DNA of 64,000 nucleotides from Biscogniauxia marginata (lineage: Eukaryota; Ascomycota; Sordariomycetes; Xylariales; Xylariaceae). Both the position numbers and the translations under genes were made by a program. Under the pieces are notes generated by a model, which had not been told where the DNA came from, made no database searches, and worked only from the letters and a program-made list of their open reading frames with translations. Location: positions 744,001 to 808,000 of the forward strand of contig MU404056.1 in the NCBI GenBank assembly GCA_022695795.1. Direction: 5' to 3'. Shown in pieces: positions 1 to 11,274 of the stretch (the first letter of the stretch is position 1; every line of letters starts with the position of its first letter).

Positions 1-3000
1 GAATAAGAGGGATTCCTTAACCCGAGAAAAGAGCTGCCGAGGCAAGGGTTTAATTCGAAAACAATAAAAAAATAAACTAAGTATTTATTATCGGTATTAT
101 TAAGGTAGAGAAAAACGAGAAGACCTTTATAAAAGGAGTTTATAAATTTTATTAAGTTAATTATAAAGATTATTTAAAGGATAATTACTCGTATTTAGGA
201 TATTTTACACCAAAACAAGCTAAATAAAGATATAACGAAGGCGAATTACTATACGAATACGATAATTATAAATTAAAATACGACTTAGAAATTAAATTAA
301 ACCATAATAATTTACATTAAAGCCATTATAATAACGATAAATACGAAACCTATTAAAGAAAAAGCCAATATAATAACTTAAATAAAAGGTTTTATATAAA
401 TAATAATTATAATGTTTATTAAAGCTTAAAAAACATATATCGTTATATTAAAGCTTTTATATTAACGATACTTATTAAATACATAGAAGTTTTAAAGATA
501 AAACTAGTTTCTATCTTTAAAAACTAGAAAGTAATAACATAAAAGAAAATAAATGTATTTACAATAACGTCCCACGATAACCACATTTTTCTCGAGTATA
601 TTATTTTTACCTTAGTTCCGAAAAAAGCAACGAAGTAATTATTAAAAGTTATATGTATTATACCTTGGTATTATACGACATACACGACTTACTTGAAGCA
701 GGTTTTAAAGAAGACGAGATTAAGGAAGAATTATGGGAATTATAAAAGGAACTACATTTTTCATAATGGCTCGAAAAACGAACTAAATACGACACTAGTT
801 TATTCGGCTTTATAGGAAAACACTTAATAAAATAACAAATAAAAACACGTACGACTAAACAAAGCTATAAATAAATCATTAAAACATACCTCAAAAAAAA
901 AGGAAAGCTTTTAAAAATTAATATAAACCTAAAAAAAAACATCGAGATACCTTTAATAAGCAAACTTAAGAATTATTCTTTTTATTTAAGGATAATTTAG
1001 AACTTTAAGAAATTCCGAGTTAATAAAACGGACTTAAGTTATAAAAAAGCTCTCGAAAAAGAATTAAAATTTTAATGTACAAGGTTTTATATAAAAGATA
1101 AACCTTTTATCCCTTATTACGTAAAGGGTAATTAAAGAAACTATTTAAATAATAATTACTAGAAACACGCTCTTATGAAAGCCCAAGAATAAAAGGATAT
1201 CTAGGTTATAACAACTAAAAGAAAACTAAAAAAAAAGGGACGTGGAAAACCAAAAAACGGCAAAGGCTTTCGCTAGTAAGGCAGCGAGAAGCTATAAATA
1301 GCAAGTCCTTATATAAAGTCTAGTCGGGACTCGATAATACTATTAAAACTAGAATTAGGTATAATAAAAGGGAGTATAAAGCCTTTATAAACTCAGGAGT
1401 AAATAAGAGTTATATTTTAGCTAAAATAGCTTAAAAAGACAAGATACTATAAATATATAAATAAAGTTCGTATTAACTACGGAACTTTAAAGGATATATG
1501 TTTAGTTACGAGAATAGCAAAGTGCTAAAAGAAATAGTCCCTCTCTCGATAACCATTTAAAGACACCTCGAATAAGTCATTTTTAATATTATATATATAT
1601 TAAATCACGACATAATACTAAAGATGAATTAGCTTAAAAAAAGCAATTTACAAATAAATTTCGAGATAAACACGCTTTATTAAGATTAAAAATAAGAGGA
1701 GTTAATTATTACGGGTTACGAGATAAGTACCGTAAATAACTCTAAAAAAACGAATATAAAAACGAAACATATCGCTTATATAATTTAAGTAACTAAACTT
1801 AAAAATCTAATGAAAAGAATACCACGCGAGTACCTCCGTTTCTATAAATTATTTAGAAATAAAATAAAAAAAGAATTACTAAAATATAGCTAGTAAAATT
1901 ACTAAATCCACTTTAAAAAAGAAAAATAGCTAAAATTATTTTTAGTATATCTTATAAATTAGGAAAAACAAAAAGCACTATAAAAAGGAATTTAAGAGGA
2001 TTTTAATAAAGGATATATTCGAGAGTCAAAATCCTTATTAAGATACCCGGCAATTATAGTACTTAAAGTCGATAAAAACGGGAAGTAACATATCGATAAA
2101 GAAGGAAACCTAGTGTGGCGACGAGTAATCGATTACCGACACCTCAATAAAATAACCAAAAAAAACGGGCACTTATTACTACTAATGAAACTTATAAAAA
2201 GACAAATTAACAAGGCCTAAATCTTTATAGTATTAAACCTTCGCGATGGATATTATATAATCAAAATGGCTAAAAAACACGAATAATATATAGCTTTTTA
2301 AATAATATATAGATATTATAAGTATAAGGTTATGCTATTTAGACTTATTAACGCACCCGTTATATTTTAACATATAATTATAATAGTTTTTCGCAAGTTT
2401 TTAGATAAATTTATATTTGTTTATTTAAACGATATACTAATTTACTTAAAAAACGAGAAAAAGTATAAAGAATATATAAAGCAAGTGTTAAAAGCCTTAA
2501 AAAAGGCGAACCTACTTATTTATCCGACCAAAAATAAATAGTATATTAAAAAATTAAATTATTTAAGGTTTATAATAAATCTAGGAGAAATCCGTATTTA
2601 AAAGGGAAAAATAGTAATAATTAAGGATTAATTAGAACGTAAGAGTGTTATAAATATATACGCATTTCTTGGCTTTATTAATTATGTTAAACAACTTATT
2701 AAAGATTTCGGGCGTATCGCTAAACTATTAACGGAACTAACTATTTTAGCGAAAACAAGAAAGGCTTTTTATTTTACTAAAGAAGCTAAACAGGCTTTTT
2801 AGCAACTAAAGGAAGTTATAACTAGTGAGGTTATATATAAACTTCTAAACGAAAATAAAAAGAAACGACTAAGGATAAACGCCTTAAATTTCGCTATTAA
2901 AGCAGTTTTAAAGCAATTAAAAGATAATAAGAAATAGTACCTAGTCGCGTACTTATTTAAAGCACTATATAGTGCTAAATTAAACTATTAAATTTATAAC

Positions 3001-4605
3001 AAGGAATTATTAATAGTTATTAAAGCACTAAAGAAATGGGAATTATAGCTTAATAAAATCAAGGAACCTATCAATATTTATTTAAACTACAAGAACCTTA
3101 CACGATTCATAATAACATAAACGCTTAACCAAAAACATAAGCGTTAAATGATTTTCCTGTTTAAAATTAATTTTAAAATCTAGTATATTAAGGGAAAGGA
3201 AAATATCTAAGTAGATCTTCTTAGTAGAAAGGGAGATTATAAATCAAAAATTAATAAAAGAGATATCTAGATGTTTAAATAACAAAATAACGAATTAGTT
3301 GTATTAATTTATATGCGAATTAACATAGGAGACTAGAAATAACGTTTCACGGAAAATTATAATTAAAAGGAAAAATAATTACAGTCTTAATAAGGATTTA
3401 GCGACGAACTTCTTTTATATAAAGAAAAGGTATACGTATTAAAGCGAGTACAAGACGAATTTGTTAAAGAATTTCACGAATATCCCCTATATAGCCACCA
3501 AGGGATTTTCAAAATAATAAAACGACTTTAAAAGGAATTCGACTTTCTAGGAATACGATAAATAATTAAAAGAATTATAAAGAATTACAACATTTATAAT
3601 AAGGCTAAAGTATCACGATATAAACCATACGGATTATTATAACCAACCTAGATACTTAATAAGGCGTGGCACACAATTATATGAGATTTCGTAGTGAAAC
3701 TCCCAGAGTTAAAAGATCCTACTATAGGAGTTCCTTATAACAACATATAAGTAATCGTTAATAAACTCACGAAATACGCTTACTTCTTATTATTTAACGA
3801 ATCGAGTATAGTAAAACAATTAATCTTTAGTTTCTTAAAAGAGTACGTTAATAAACATGAGCTATTAAAACGTATTGTTTTAAATAGAGATAAATTATTT
3901 ACGTTAAAATTTTGGATTAGTTTAATAAAACAAATGGGAATTAAACAAAAATTATTTATAATATATTATCCCTAGACAAACGAACAAATAAAGAGACTAA
4001 ACCAAATAATGGAATAATATTTACGAAGCTATGTTAACTAGGAAATAAACAATTAGGTAGAATTGCTATTAATAGCCCAAATAGCATATAACACTTCGGT
4101 TAACGAGAATATAAAGATGTTATTACACGAGGCAATATACGGGTAAAAAGCGGAAATCCAAAAACAACCAATTAAACTTACGAAAACACCAAGAGTCGAA
4201 ATAGAGGCCCCGAGAGCAGAAGTACTATTCGAAAAGGTTTAGGCAGTATAACAACGGCTATAAAAAGAATTACAGTTTATTTAAGACAAAATGACAAAGT
4301 ACTATAATAAAAAAAGAATTAAGGGACTAATTTTTAGGAGAGGAGACATGATTTACTTACTTCGCTAACGACAAAACGTAACATTAAAAACACCTTAAAT
4401 TAAAATAAAGCGACCTAATAAAAAACTTAAATTTAAGAAATTAGGACTATATAGAATTAAAAAGGTTATTTTAAAAGTTAATTATAAGTTAGTATTACTA
4501 AAAAGATTTAAAATATATCTTATATTTTATATTTCGCTTTTAAAATTAGCACTAAATAACGTTATATTAAAAAACTAATTAAAATTTAAAGAAAACCCTA
4601 ATAAG

Positions 4606-4740
4606 TACGAAGTAAAAAAGATACTAAATTTAAGACAAGTTAGGAGTTAATTACAATATTTTATTAAATAAGAAGGTTACCTACCCGAGGAAAACACTTA
4701 AGAACCTCTTAAGCACTTGAAAAACCTGACGAAGGAACTT
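4606..4740 (+). pseudogene. Chromodomain at the C-terminus of the degraded pol
   Basis: The translated frame keeps the chromodomain spacing YEVKKILN, then LQYFIK, a stop where Trp is expected, EGYLPEENT, a second stop where Trp is expected, and EPLKHLKNL. The two stops occupy the aromatic-cage Trp positions and fit TGG-to-TAG mutation. A C-terminal chromodomain marks the element as a chromovirus, a Ty3/gypsy branch that uses the domain to direct integration to chromatin. Confidence 0.8.
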
Positions 4741-5240
4741 GCGAACTTTCACCGACAAAACCCGGATCGGCCAGGAGGGCCTGAAATTCAGGGTCCTGAT
4801 CTAGGAAGAACAGGTCGAAAAAGGGGACGACCTCAAAAGCAACTCTAGCCTACTCGACTAAAGATTGTTATTCGACCTAGAGACGTTCTTGTTCCTCTTT
4901 TAAACGCTCCTGCTTTTTTAGTTCATTTAAGTTTTAAAAATCACGTTATAACATCTTTAAACCTTTTTCTTTTAATAACGCCTTTTAAAAACAAACGCGT
5001 TTTATCCGGGAAATAAATTCGGTTATTTCGGACTAGATTTGGGAAAAAACGGAAGTTATCTTAAATTATAAGCGAAAAAGAGATTTTTCGGCTTGTTATT
5101 CTTAAAAAGATAGTCGCTCTTCTTTATTATCTAAACGGTTAAAAGAATTTAAAGGGATTTTTGAATTATTATATTAAGCCTTTTGACGAATATATTCACT
5201 ATATTTTCTTAACTCCTTAATAGTTATAACACATTTTAAT
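4709..5240 (-). pseudogene. Antisense ORF relic between pol and 3' LTR
   Basis: On the strand opposite to pol, one frame runs about 175 codons with only RIP-type stops. It reads a short basic stretch, KYSEYIRQ, a Lys/Glu-rich coiled-coil-like middle, and ends in a better preserved tail containing FQALLADPGFVGESSQV before a TAA at 4709. Its end overlaps the 3' end of pol tail to tail. The same arrangement occurs at 26867-27439 in the complete element. The start is not resolved. Function is unknown; the family resembles hypothetical fungal proteins associated with transposons. Confidence 0.6.
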
Positions 5241-5658
5241 TAATAATTAAAACAGTATAAATAGGGCATAATATCGATATTAACGCCGCAGTTTTTAATA
5301 TGACAAGTAAAGGCGTCGCGTTCTTTTTTTTGGTTTATACGAAGACGCTTAAAAACTTAATTACTAGACATATTAAAGGAGGTAAATAAAAAGAAATACT
5401 TACGAATAATCTTTGGGACAAAGAATTCTAAAGAGGAGAAATAGTGTTACGACTTAACCGTGAAAAAGGGACATTTAACATGGGTATTAAGGGCACGGAT
5501 TAAGGATGCCCGCTTTGTGTGTATAAGTAGGGAATACGATCCTACGTTACGTGATGTGGATCTGACTTAATAAGTTAGATCCAAAAGAAGCCATATATAA
5601 GGAGATCCGAGTGGATAAGTCGGATCTAAAGGTATTCAAAATACCAAACAGAGAATGT

Positions 5659-5770
5659 GTATAAGAAAGAATTAGTATAAGAAAGAATTAGTATAAGAAA
5701 GAATTAGTATAAGAAAGAATTAGTATAAGAAAGAATTAGTATAAGAAAGAATTAGTATAAGAAAGAATTA
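5659..5770 (+). repeat. Seven perfect tandem copies of a 16-bp TATA-containing unit
   Basis: The unit GTATAAGAAAGAATTA is repeated seven times (112 bp) up to the first N. A related GTATAAGAAGAAT follows the gap at 5871. The unit is the LTR's own TATA segment, which is present once in the other LTRs. The array probably continues through the gap. Confidence 0.95.
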
Positions 5771-5869
5771 NNNNNNNNNNNNNNNNNNNNNNNNNNNNNN
5801 NNNNNNNNNNNNNNNNNNNNNNNNNNNNNNNNNNNNNNNNNNNNNNNNNNNNNNNNNNNNNNNNNNNNN
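5771..5869. other. Assembly gap (99 N) inside the tandem array
   Basis: Unsequenced bases directly within the 16-bp repeat array. Any reading frame through them is meaningless. The gap most likely marks collapsed repeat copies. Confidence 0.95.
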
Positions 5870-6106
5870 AGTATAAGAAGAATGGGATTTCTTATGTATC
5901 TAGTTCTGGATTCTTTAGCTATTAATCTAAAACTATAGTTACTCTTTGATACTATAATGAGAATACCTTGAAACCTCTTTAACGAACATAACATTGTAAA
6001 TCACTTGAACCAATCTCAACCCATTATTACCTTCAAATCAAGAAAACCCAGTACGTACTCACCTGTGAAGTCAGCTGACTAGGAATACACAGGGAGGTTC
6101 GTCACA

Positions 6107-7488
6107 ACATGTAACGCGCGTTTTTCTATTGGTCTCTCCTCATCACGGTGATACCTGCATAATGGTAGCATGCCCCATGACTCCTTTTACTCCAGACTCT
6201 TCATATTACTTTCCAATCAGTTTTTGCGGCGTAATCCTTCTGAGAATTACCTAGCAGGCTGGCCTGCTAAACGGGCTTCAAACAGGAGTCGTATCTTATT
6301 ACTAACATCTATAAAAAGAAGCCAAGCTATATTTATGTATCCGCTATGATAAGGTCGATCCGATTTAAAGACTCGCCCTTGTCCTTAAGGTCAGTTGCTT
6401 ATAGTAATGTCATCTTATACTGGGTCAGGATAATAGGTCATTTCAGGTTGTTAATTCGTCACATCAAATCCTATAAATATTATTATTCCTAATCACATCT
6501 TAAAGATTAGGGCCAACAAGGCAGACAGAGGATTTTATGGAGCCGTAGCAGCAGGCTAGGTCCATCTTCTATAAACGCTCGTGGTCTTCTAAAACATCGG
6601 CATGTCCGGCCACCTACAGGGTTAAAATAAGAAATCGTAAAGACTGAACTAGGCTCAGACAGCTAGAAAGATGGATTAATCTGCCACGCTAGGATGCTCA
6701 CAAGGAGCTTAGCAGATTTCTAGCCGCTGAACCAGCAAACCGCCATAGTTGTAAGTATGCCTTGCATAGACAAGGAGAATAGGGTAGCCTACACCCTATG
6801 TTAGATATAATGGAGTCATAAGCATTATAATTTACAGCTTAGGCGGCAAGGATAATGTTAGCTGTCGACTAGGCCCTCATGATGTGTCCGTAGCAATATT
6901 CTTGACCTCGAGCCTTGGGCTTACGGCTAAGTCTAATATGTGAAGATGACTTTAAGACGTTAAACAAGTTCTTGTATAATAAATAATGCAGTTACTACTT
7001 ACTAACCTTTAAGTCCTAATTACCTTAAATTTAAAATAGTTAGTTACAGATATTAATAAAACATTAACCTGATTAATGTAGTTTAATGAAAGTCAATATA
7101 CCACTTAACTTTTAGATAATGAAGCGTGAGTAGGTGAAAGAACTTTTCCAGAGCCCTTTTCGAATCCCTTCAAGTAGGGTCAAGGTAATATCAACAATTC
7201 GACGGCATCTATCGTGTAATGCCTTGAATGTGATATAATGTTCTAATAGCTAATCTTGATTGGTCCGCAGTATGCCGCTCACCGTTATACGCTAAATCTT
7301 AATAAGTATAGTAGGTCTTATTCACAGTTACATTACACATACCCTCAAGGGTAAGCATCTCCTTGGCAGGTTAAATTTAACAAAACGGCCGTAATTTACC
7401 GTCTTGAAGACTGAATGCAACCGTTAATCTCCGTTTCATAGCCAAGCCTAGCGCCACAGTAACGTCACAGCTATTCTTTCCATTGATT
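6107..7488. other. Intergenic DNA, no gene seen
   Basis: About 1.4 kb of ordinary-composition sequence with frequent stops in all frames. I recognise no LTR, RNA gene or protein relic here. Confidence 0.5.
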
Positions 7489-7785
7489 GTAGATACTCTA
7501 CCATAAGTCGTATTCATAACACAATGAAAAGGGACTACAAGATTATTTTGGTACCCCTAAAATCGCATTGTTTCGCACGACCTTATTACACTACAATATG
7601 CAATGGTTTTGACGTGAGGGTTTCGAAAATGACCAGATTTAACGATTGTATGCAGTTTTGATGGGGTGAGAGTCACGTGGAACAGCCCATTTTATGGGTC
7701 GCGTGTGGCATGGAAGACTCCATTTTCGGATCCCCAAACTTCCACACTTGGAGGCTTCTATACCGATAGGCATCATTTATATGTA
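7489..7785 (+). repeat. Dispersed repeat, copy 1 (inverted relative to 48665-48990)
   Basis: About 300 bp match the reverse complement of 48665-48990 with scattered differences. Shared landmarks include CTCTACCATAAG, CGACCTTATTAC, a GTCACGTGGAAC-type box, CCATTTTATGGGTCG and TATACCGATAGGCAT. I see no clear terminal repeat or target duplication. A 120-codon ORF overlapping this repeat (7666-8028) looks fortuitous. Confidence 0.7.
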
Positions 7786-8106
7786 AAAGGGGTTGTCGTC
7801 GAAGTATGCGTAGCAGCGCGTGGCTCGGAGTTTCACGGAACAGAGCACACAAGGCTTAGAAAGGCCGTGGCGAGGATATATACTATCTTAGGACCTACAG
7901 AGAGACTGGAAAAGTGGAAGCTGAAGACTACCCTCACTCGGCCGCAGGGAGGTTGCAGCTCGAGATGCCCGAGGCGACGCGTCTTCGGACTCGATGTGCT
8001 AGATAGGTGTTTATACATTGCTATATAGAGTAAAACCTAGCCTAGCACGCCCCTTATGCCCTCAGGGAGGCTATGGAGCAGCAATCAGCTGCCCCCCCGG
8101 GCGTTA

Positions 8107-8142
<36 letters not shown>
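8107..8142. repeat. TAA/AAT trinucleotide microsatellite
   Basis: About twelve AAT-type triplets, with one interruption (TACTAAT), directly after a C-rich run. Confidence 0.85.
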
Positions 8143-8237
8143 CCGCCTTTAAGGCGACTGGAGACCACCTGTGGGATCACGTGATGAAGTCATCGGACTT
8201 AAAGATGGACAATATGGGCTGGGACAGTCTATGTAGT

Positions 8238-8450
8238 TCTGACAAACCTGTCTCTATTCCGTCTGATCGACTAAAAAGCAGTATGTCCTGGGGTTTTTTC
8301 GATTTGCAGGTAACAATGCGTAGTAGTTAAGTAATATTACAATAAGTTGTTTGTTAGAGGGACTTTAATGTACTCTTATTCTAGTTTCTTAAAGAGTAAA
8401 AAGTAACTAAACGTTATTTTTATTTACGGTATATATAATAAGTGGTGTGG
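8238..8450 (-). repeat. Old, diverged LTR fragment
   Basis: The stretch TCTGACAAACCTG, then GATTTGCAGGTAACAATG, then TTAGAGGGACTTTAATGTACTC follows the order of the reverse-oriented LTR at 10925-11274 (TGTGACGAACCTC, GATTTGAAGGTAACAGTG, CAGAGAGATTTCAAGGTACTC) with many differences. The distal boundary is uncertain. Confidence 0.5.
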
Positions 8451-8969
8451 TACAGTCTCGTGCTATCATTCACCTTCTCTATTTGACCTTGCAGGGTTGG
8501 ATCCCCTTCTAGGATTGTAATAGCAAAATGATGAAATTTATAATATCATCAGCAATTTCAGAACATATCAGGCAACCCATCCGGCTTTATTGTAAAGCTG
8601 TCATGTTAGGGAAGGGGGAAGTTACAGAAGTCAAGGCTAACGAGATTCACACTGAAAGCCATACGCTTTAGACAAAGCTCTAATAGTAAGACCGAGAAGA
8701 GAGTGTTCAAGACCGACGAGCTGATATAAGAGATTCCCTACGCGTAGAACGGATCTTTTAGCGCAAGCCAGTCCGGCACGACGATTATCCATCTCCCGCT
8801 CTAATGCGTGGGTTACCAGTAACCAACCACGGCATATTCATATGCTTCTCCATTACTGCCTATTAGGGAGAGCTTGAGGGCTCGAGGTCATTTTACATGA
8901 CTGTCGTGAGCTTGAGGGGAGGGAGAAGGGTGGGAGGGGGACTTTCTCACCTTCCCGTTAGCGATATCG

Positions 8970-9314
8970 TGTTACGGACCTCCCTTATCTTGCTCACGTG
9001 CTGAGCACGTGACCCAGTTGAATATGTGAATAGTGGGTGGAGCACCCACGATTCAACTATTCACTTCATTTGTATGGAAGGAAGAACGAGTATAAGTAGA
9101 TTGGAATTTCATATGTAATTAGTCTCTCGTTCTTCAGCTATCAATTTCATGACTATATTCACTCTTTGGAATACAAGTTAGAGTACCTTGAAATCTCTTT
9201 GATAAACACATTGTATTGGATCATAACCGATTTACTGTTACCTTCAAATCAAGACACCAGTACGATAACCTATCTAACCGTCAGCAAGACAGAGTGTTAA
9301 GAGGGTTTGTCACA
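8970..9314 (+). repeat. Solo LTR with TSD TATCG
   Basis: It runs from TGTTACGGACC to TTTGTCACA (345 bp), flanked by TATCG at 8965-8969 and 9315-9319. The TATA element (GTATAAG) is at about 9090. U3 has a symmetric TCACGTGCT/AGCACGTGA pair at 8994-9012 and a GTGGGTG/CACCCAC hairpin at 9033-9049. The LTR is not RIP-mutated. It ends 166 bp before the TATA box of the gene at 9592. Confidence 0.9.
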
Positions 9315-9480
9315 TATCGTGATCAGGAGGTCTCGAGAACCAACACAACGATTCCATTGGCTGTTCAAGCAAGTCCCGGGATAAGCTGCACCTAGGTCAA
9401 GGGATATCACAAGGATCGTAAAGTTCTGTTTGGGAATGAACCGAACCGTGGAGCTGAGGGCTGTGAGGACACCTCACAGA

Positions 9481-9487
9481 TATAAAA
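9481..9487 (+). promoter_or_regulatory. TATA box of the 9592 gene
   Basis: A TATAAAA element lies about 110 bp upstream of the ATG at 9592, downstream of the solo LTR. Its position fits a host promoter with a short 5' UTR and argues for 9592 rather than 9430 as the start. Confidence 0.6.
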
Positions 9488-9591
9488 GGGGCGAGATCTC
9501 GTCACTTGTCGGATTGTCAACTTCCTTCTTTTCTTCTCACAATCTTAACCCGCCATTTTTCTCCTCGCGATCTCTGCTATCCTGCCAAACT

Positions 9592-10770
9592 ATGGACGAA
9601 CTCTTTCGTTGGCCTCTTGTGAATGATGGTTTATCTGCAGAGGAGGAGCTCCGACCAATCTACCTGATCCCTTTCAGGCCGGATGACATGTTGCCACTGC
9701 CAAGCGAGGGACTTTACGAGGAGGCACCATTCTTCAGCATTGAGAAAGCATCTAGCGACTTTACCGGGGCCGAAGTTGAGGATTGGGATGCAGATGTAGC
9801 AAGCCTAGTCAGCAGCCCCATCATGGAGATACCGTCCGATGATTTGACTCTCAGAGATTTGCTTTTCGACGATATGGTCTGGGAAAATTGCCCGGATAAT
9901 TTTCTGCTTGACACGAAGTCGGCCGTGCTCGACATGGGCTGTGACTCTTCCGAGACCACTGATCCTGATGACCCTCTTCTCCCCATCCTCGACGCTGACA
10001 CTTATCATGATGGTTCCAAAGAAACCGATCTCAACCCCCCTCCTACCCCTATCTCCATACTTAGTGCCAACGTTGCTCGCGACACTCCCGAGACAACCAC
10101 TCTCGACCCCGCTCTCTCTACACTCGACGTTAGCGTTGACCAGAATACATCAGAGGCTGTTGATCTCACCGTGCCTGACGTAAGCATTCACATAAATGCT
10201 CCTGAAAATACGAAACGAGATACTCCCGAGATCATTGACCTGGCCATACGCGACGCGAAGCCCGTATTACCCAGCATAATTCGTCCTCTCCCGAATATTA
10301 TCGATCTCACTATACCCGACTCGCGGCCCAAGAGACGCCTCTCATCTCATAATAACCGGCGGTCTAAAAAGAGAAGGCCCAATATCTTGTACGATCCAGA
10401 GCCAAACTTACAGGCTAAAGGGCTAGACTTGTGCTTCGATGGCGAGCGTGCCATGTACTGCTGGGACCGCCGGGCTCACAAATGGAAACCGTTAGGAAGC
10501 GAAGCAGCTGCGGCGGGCGAGTGTATATATGCGGAGAATGTCGAGGAATTCCTCAGCGATAACCTGCTACCATACGTGCGGGTGCATGTGTTGGCTAACG
10601 GAGATGGTGCTACGGTTAAGCTAAGATGGAGCAAGAGGGAGAAGCGCTTCAGGGGGTCGGATCCACTTGTCAGGGGGGAATATTTTCGCGTTGGGCTCGG
10701 TGATGTAAAGGACCTCTTGTCAGATCCAGATCGAAGCAGGCCAGTGGCTTGGAGCCACGACATGATGTAG
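9592..10770 (+). CDS. Orphan nuclear-type protein with three SUMO-interaction-like motifs
   Basis: Single-exon ORF of 392 codons. The ATG at 9592 is preferred over the in-frame start at 9430 because the TATA box lies between them. The N-terminal half is acidic and Pro/Thr-rich. It contains three spaced motifs of SUMO-interaction type: AVDLT (VDLT at 190-193), IIDLA (IDLA at 215-218) and NIIDLT (IIDLT at 236-240). A bipartite basic stretch follows, PKRR at 246-249 and RRSKKRRP at 256-263, a likely nuclear localisation signal. The C-terminal 120 residues look globular, with Trp-containing segments (YCWDRRAHKWK). No known family is recognised. Seen: motifs and intact frame. Inferred: a nuclear protein that binds SUMO or SUMO-modified partners. 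It sits alone between two solo LTRs. Confidence 0.7.
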   Translation: MDELFRWPLVNDGLSAEEELRPIYLIPFRPDDMLPLPSEGLYEEAPFFSIEKASSDFTGAEVEDWDADVASLVSSPIMEIPSDDLTLRDLLFDDMVWENCPDNFLLDTKSAVLDMGCDSSETTDPDDPLLPILDADTYHDGSKETDLNPPPTPISILSANVARDTPETTTLDPALSTLDVSVDQNTSEAVDLTVPDVSIHINAPENTKRDTPEIIDLAIRDAKPVLPSIIRPLPNIIDLTIPDSRPKRRLSSHNNRRSKKRRPNILYDPEPNLQAKGLDLCFDGERAMYCWDRRAHKWKPLGSEAAAAGECIYAENVEEFLSDNLLPYVRVHVLANGDGATVKLRWSKREKRFRGSDPLVRGEYFRVGLGDVKDLLSDPDRSRPVAWSHDMM

Positions 10771-10924
10771 AATAATAGCGTATGTTCTTGTGTTCGGAAA
10801 GGCGCCGAGCCAAAATCATAGGCTTGGAAGTAATTAACGTAGTCCTTTAAGATCCATAGTTAGGATATTATATCTTTTGTGATCAACAACTCATTGGCCA
10901 ATCTCGGCAACACTTGCACAAGAA

Positions 10925-11274
10925 TGTGACGAACCTCCCTGTGTCTTCCTAGTCAGCTGACTTCACAGGTGAGTACGTACTGGGTTTTCTTGATTTGAAG
11001 GTAACAGTGGATTGAGATTGGTTCAAGAGGTTCACAATGCTTTGTTCGTCAGAGAGATTTCAAGGTACTCTCACTATAGTATCAAGGAGTGACTGTAGTC
11101 TTAGATTGATAGCTAGAGAACGAGAGACTAATTACATAGGAAATTCCAATCTTTTTATACTCGTTCTTCCTTCCATACAAATGGAGTGAATAGTGAATCG
11201 CACATTCTCAATCCACTATTCACTATTCGTAATTACGTGATCCGCACGTGCTTAATGTTTCGATGGTCGTAACA
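10925..11274 (-). repeat. Solo LTR with TSD AAGAA
   Basis: 350 bp from TGTGACGAACC to GGTCGTAACA, flanked by AAGAA at 10920-10924 and 11275-11279. It is inverted relative to 8970-9314. It shares the U3 TATTCACT...TTTGTATGGAAGGAAGAACGAG region with that LTR but carries a different U5. It lies 155 bp after the stop of the 9592 gene. Confidence 0.9.

Larger units (their letters stand above)
1..6106 (+). mobile_element. RIP-degraded Ty3/gypsy chromovirus, 5' part outside window
   Basis: The plus strand carries a gag-pol relic whose gag lies beyond the window edge; position 1 matches the pol region just after gag in the complete copy at 26161-33823. Order seen: protease-like AFI(N)SG near 1378-1400, reverse transcriptase with RRVIDYRHLNK near 2118-2150, RNase H near 2860-3110, integrase from about 3440 to 4270 (HHCC-like region, RDKLFT near 3885) and a chromodomain near 4606-4740. 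A purine tract precedes the LTR at 5445. Gln and Trp codons are repeatedly TAA, TAG or TGA, as RIP produces. It cannot encode a working polyprotein. Confidence 0.9.
5445..6106 (+). repeat. 3' LTR of the degraded chromovirus
   Basis: The LTR starts TGTTACGACTT after the purine tract and ends GTTCGTCACA. R-U5 (from about 5870) matches the other LTRs in the window, including the AGTCAGCTGAC box near 6070. U3 contains repeated GGATC/GATCC motifs like the LTR at 56863. A tandem array and 99 Ns interrupt it, so its real length is unknown. Confidence 0.85.

Noticed and set aside
5752..5994. Minus-strand ORF of 80 codons through the N run
   Set aside because: Its middle is unsequenced Ns inside an LTR; not a gene.
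7666..8028. 120-codon plus-strand ORF
   Set aside because: Overlaps a dispersed repeat, has no domain, and the other repeat copy does not keep the frame.
9430..9591. N-terminal extension of the 9592 gene
   Set aside because: The TATA box at 9481 lies inside it, so it is upstream DNA rather than coding.
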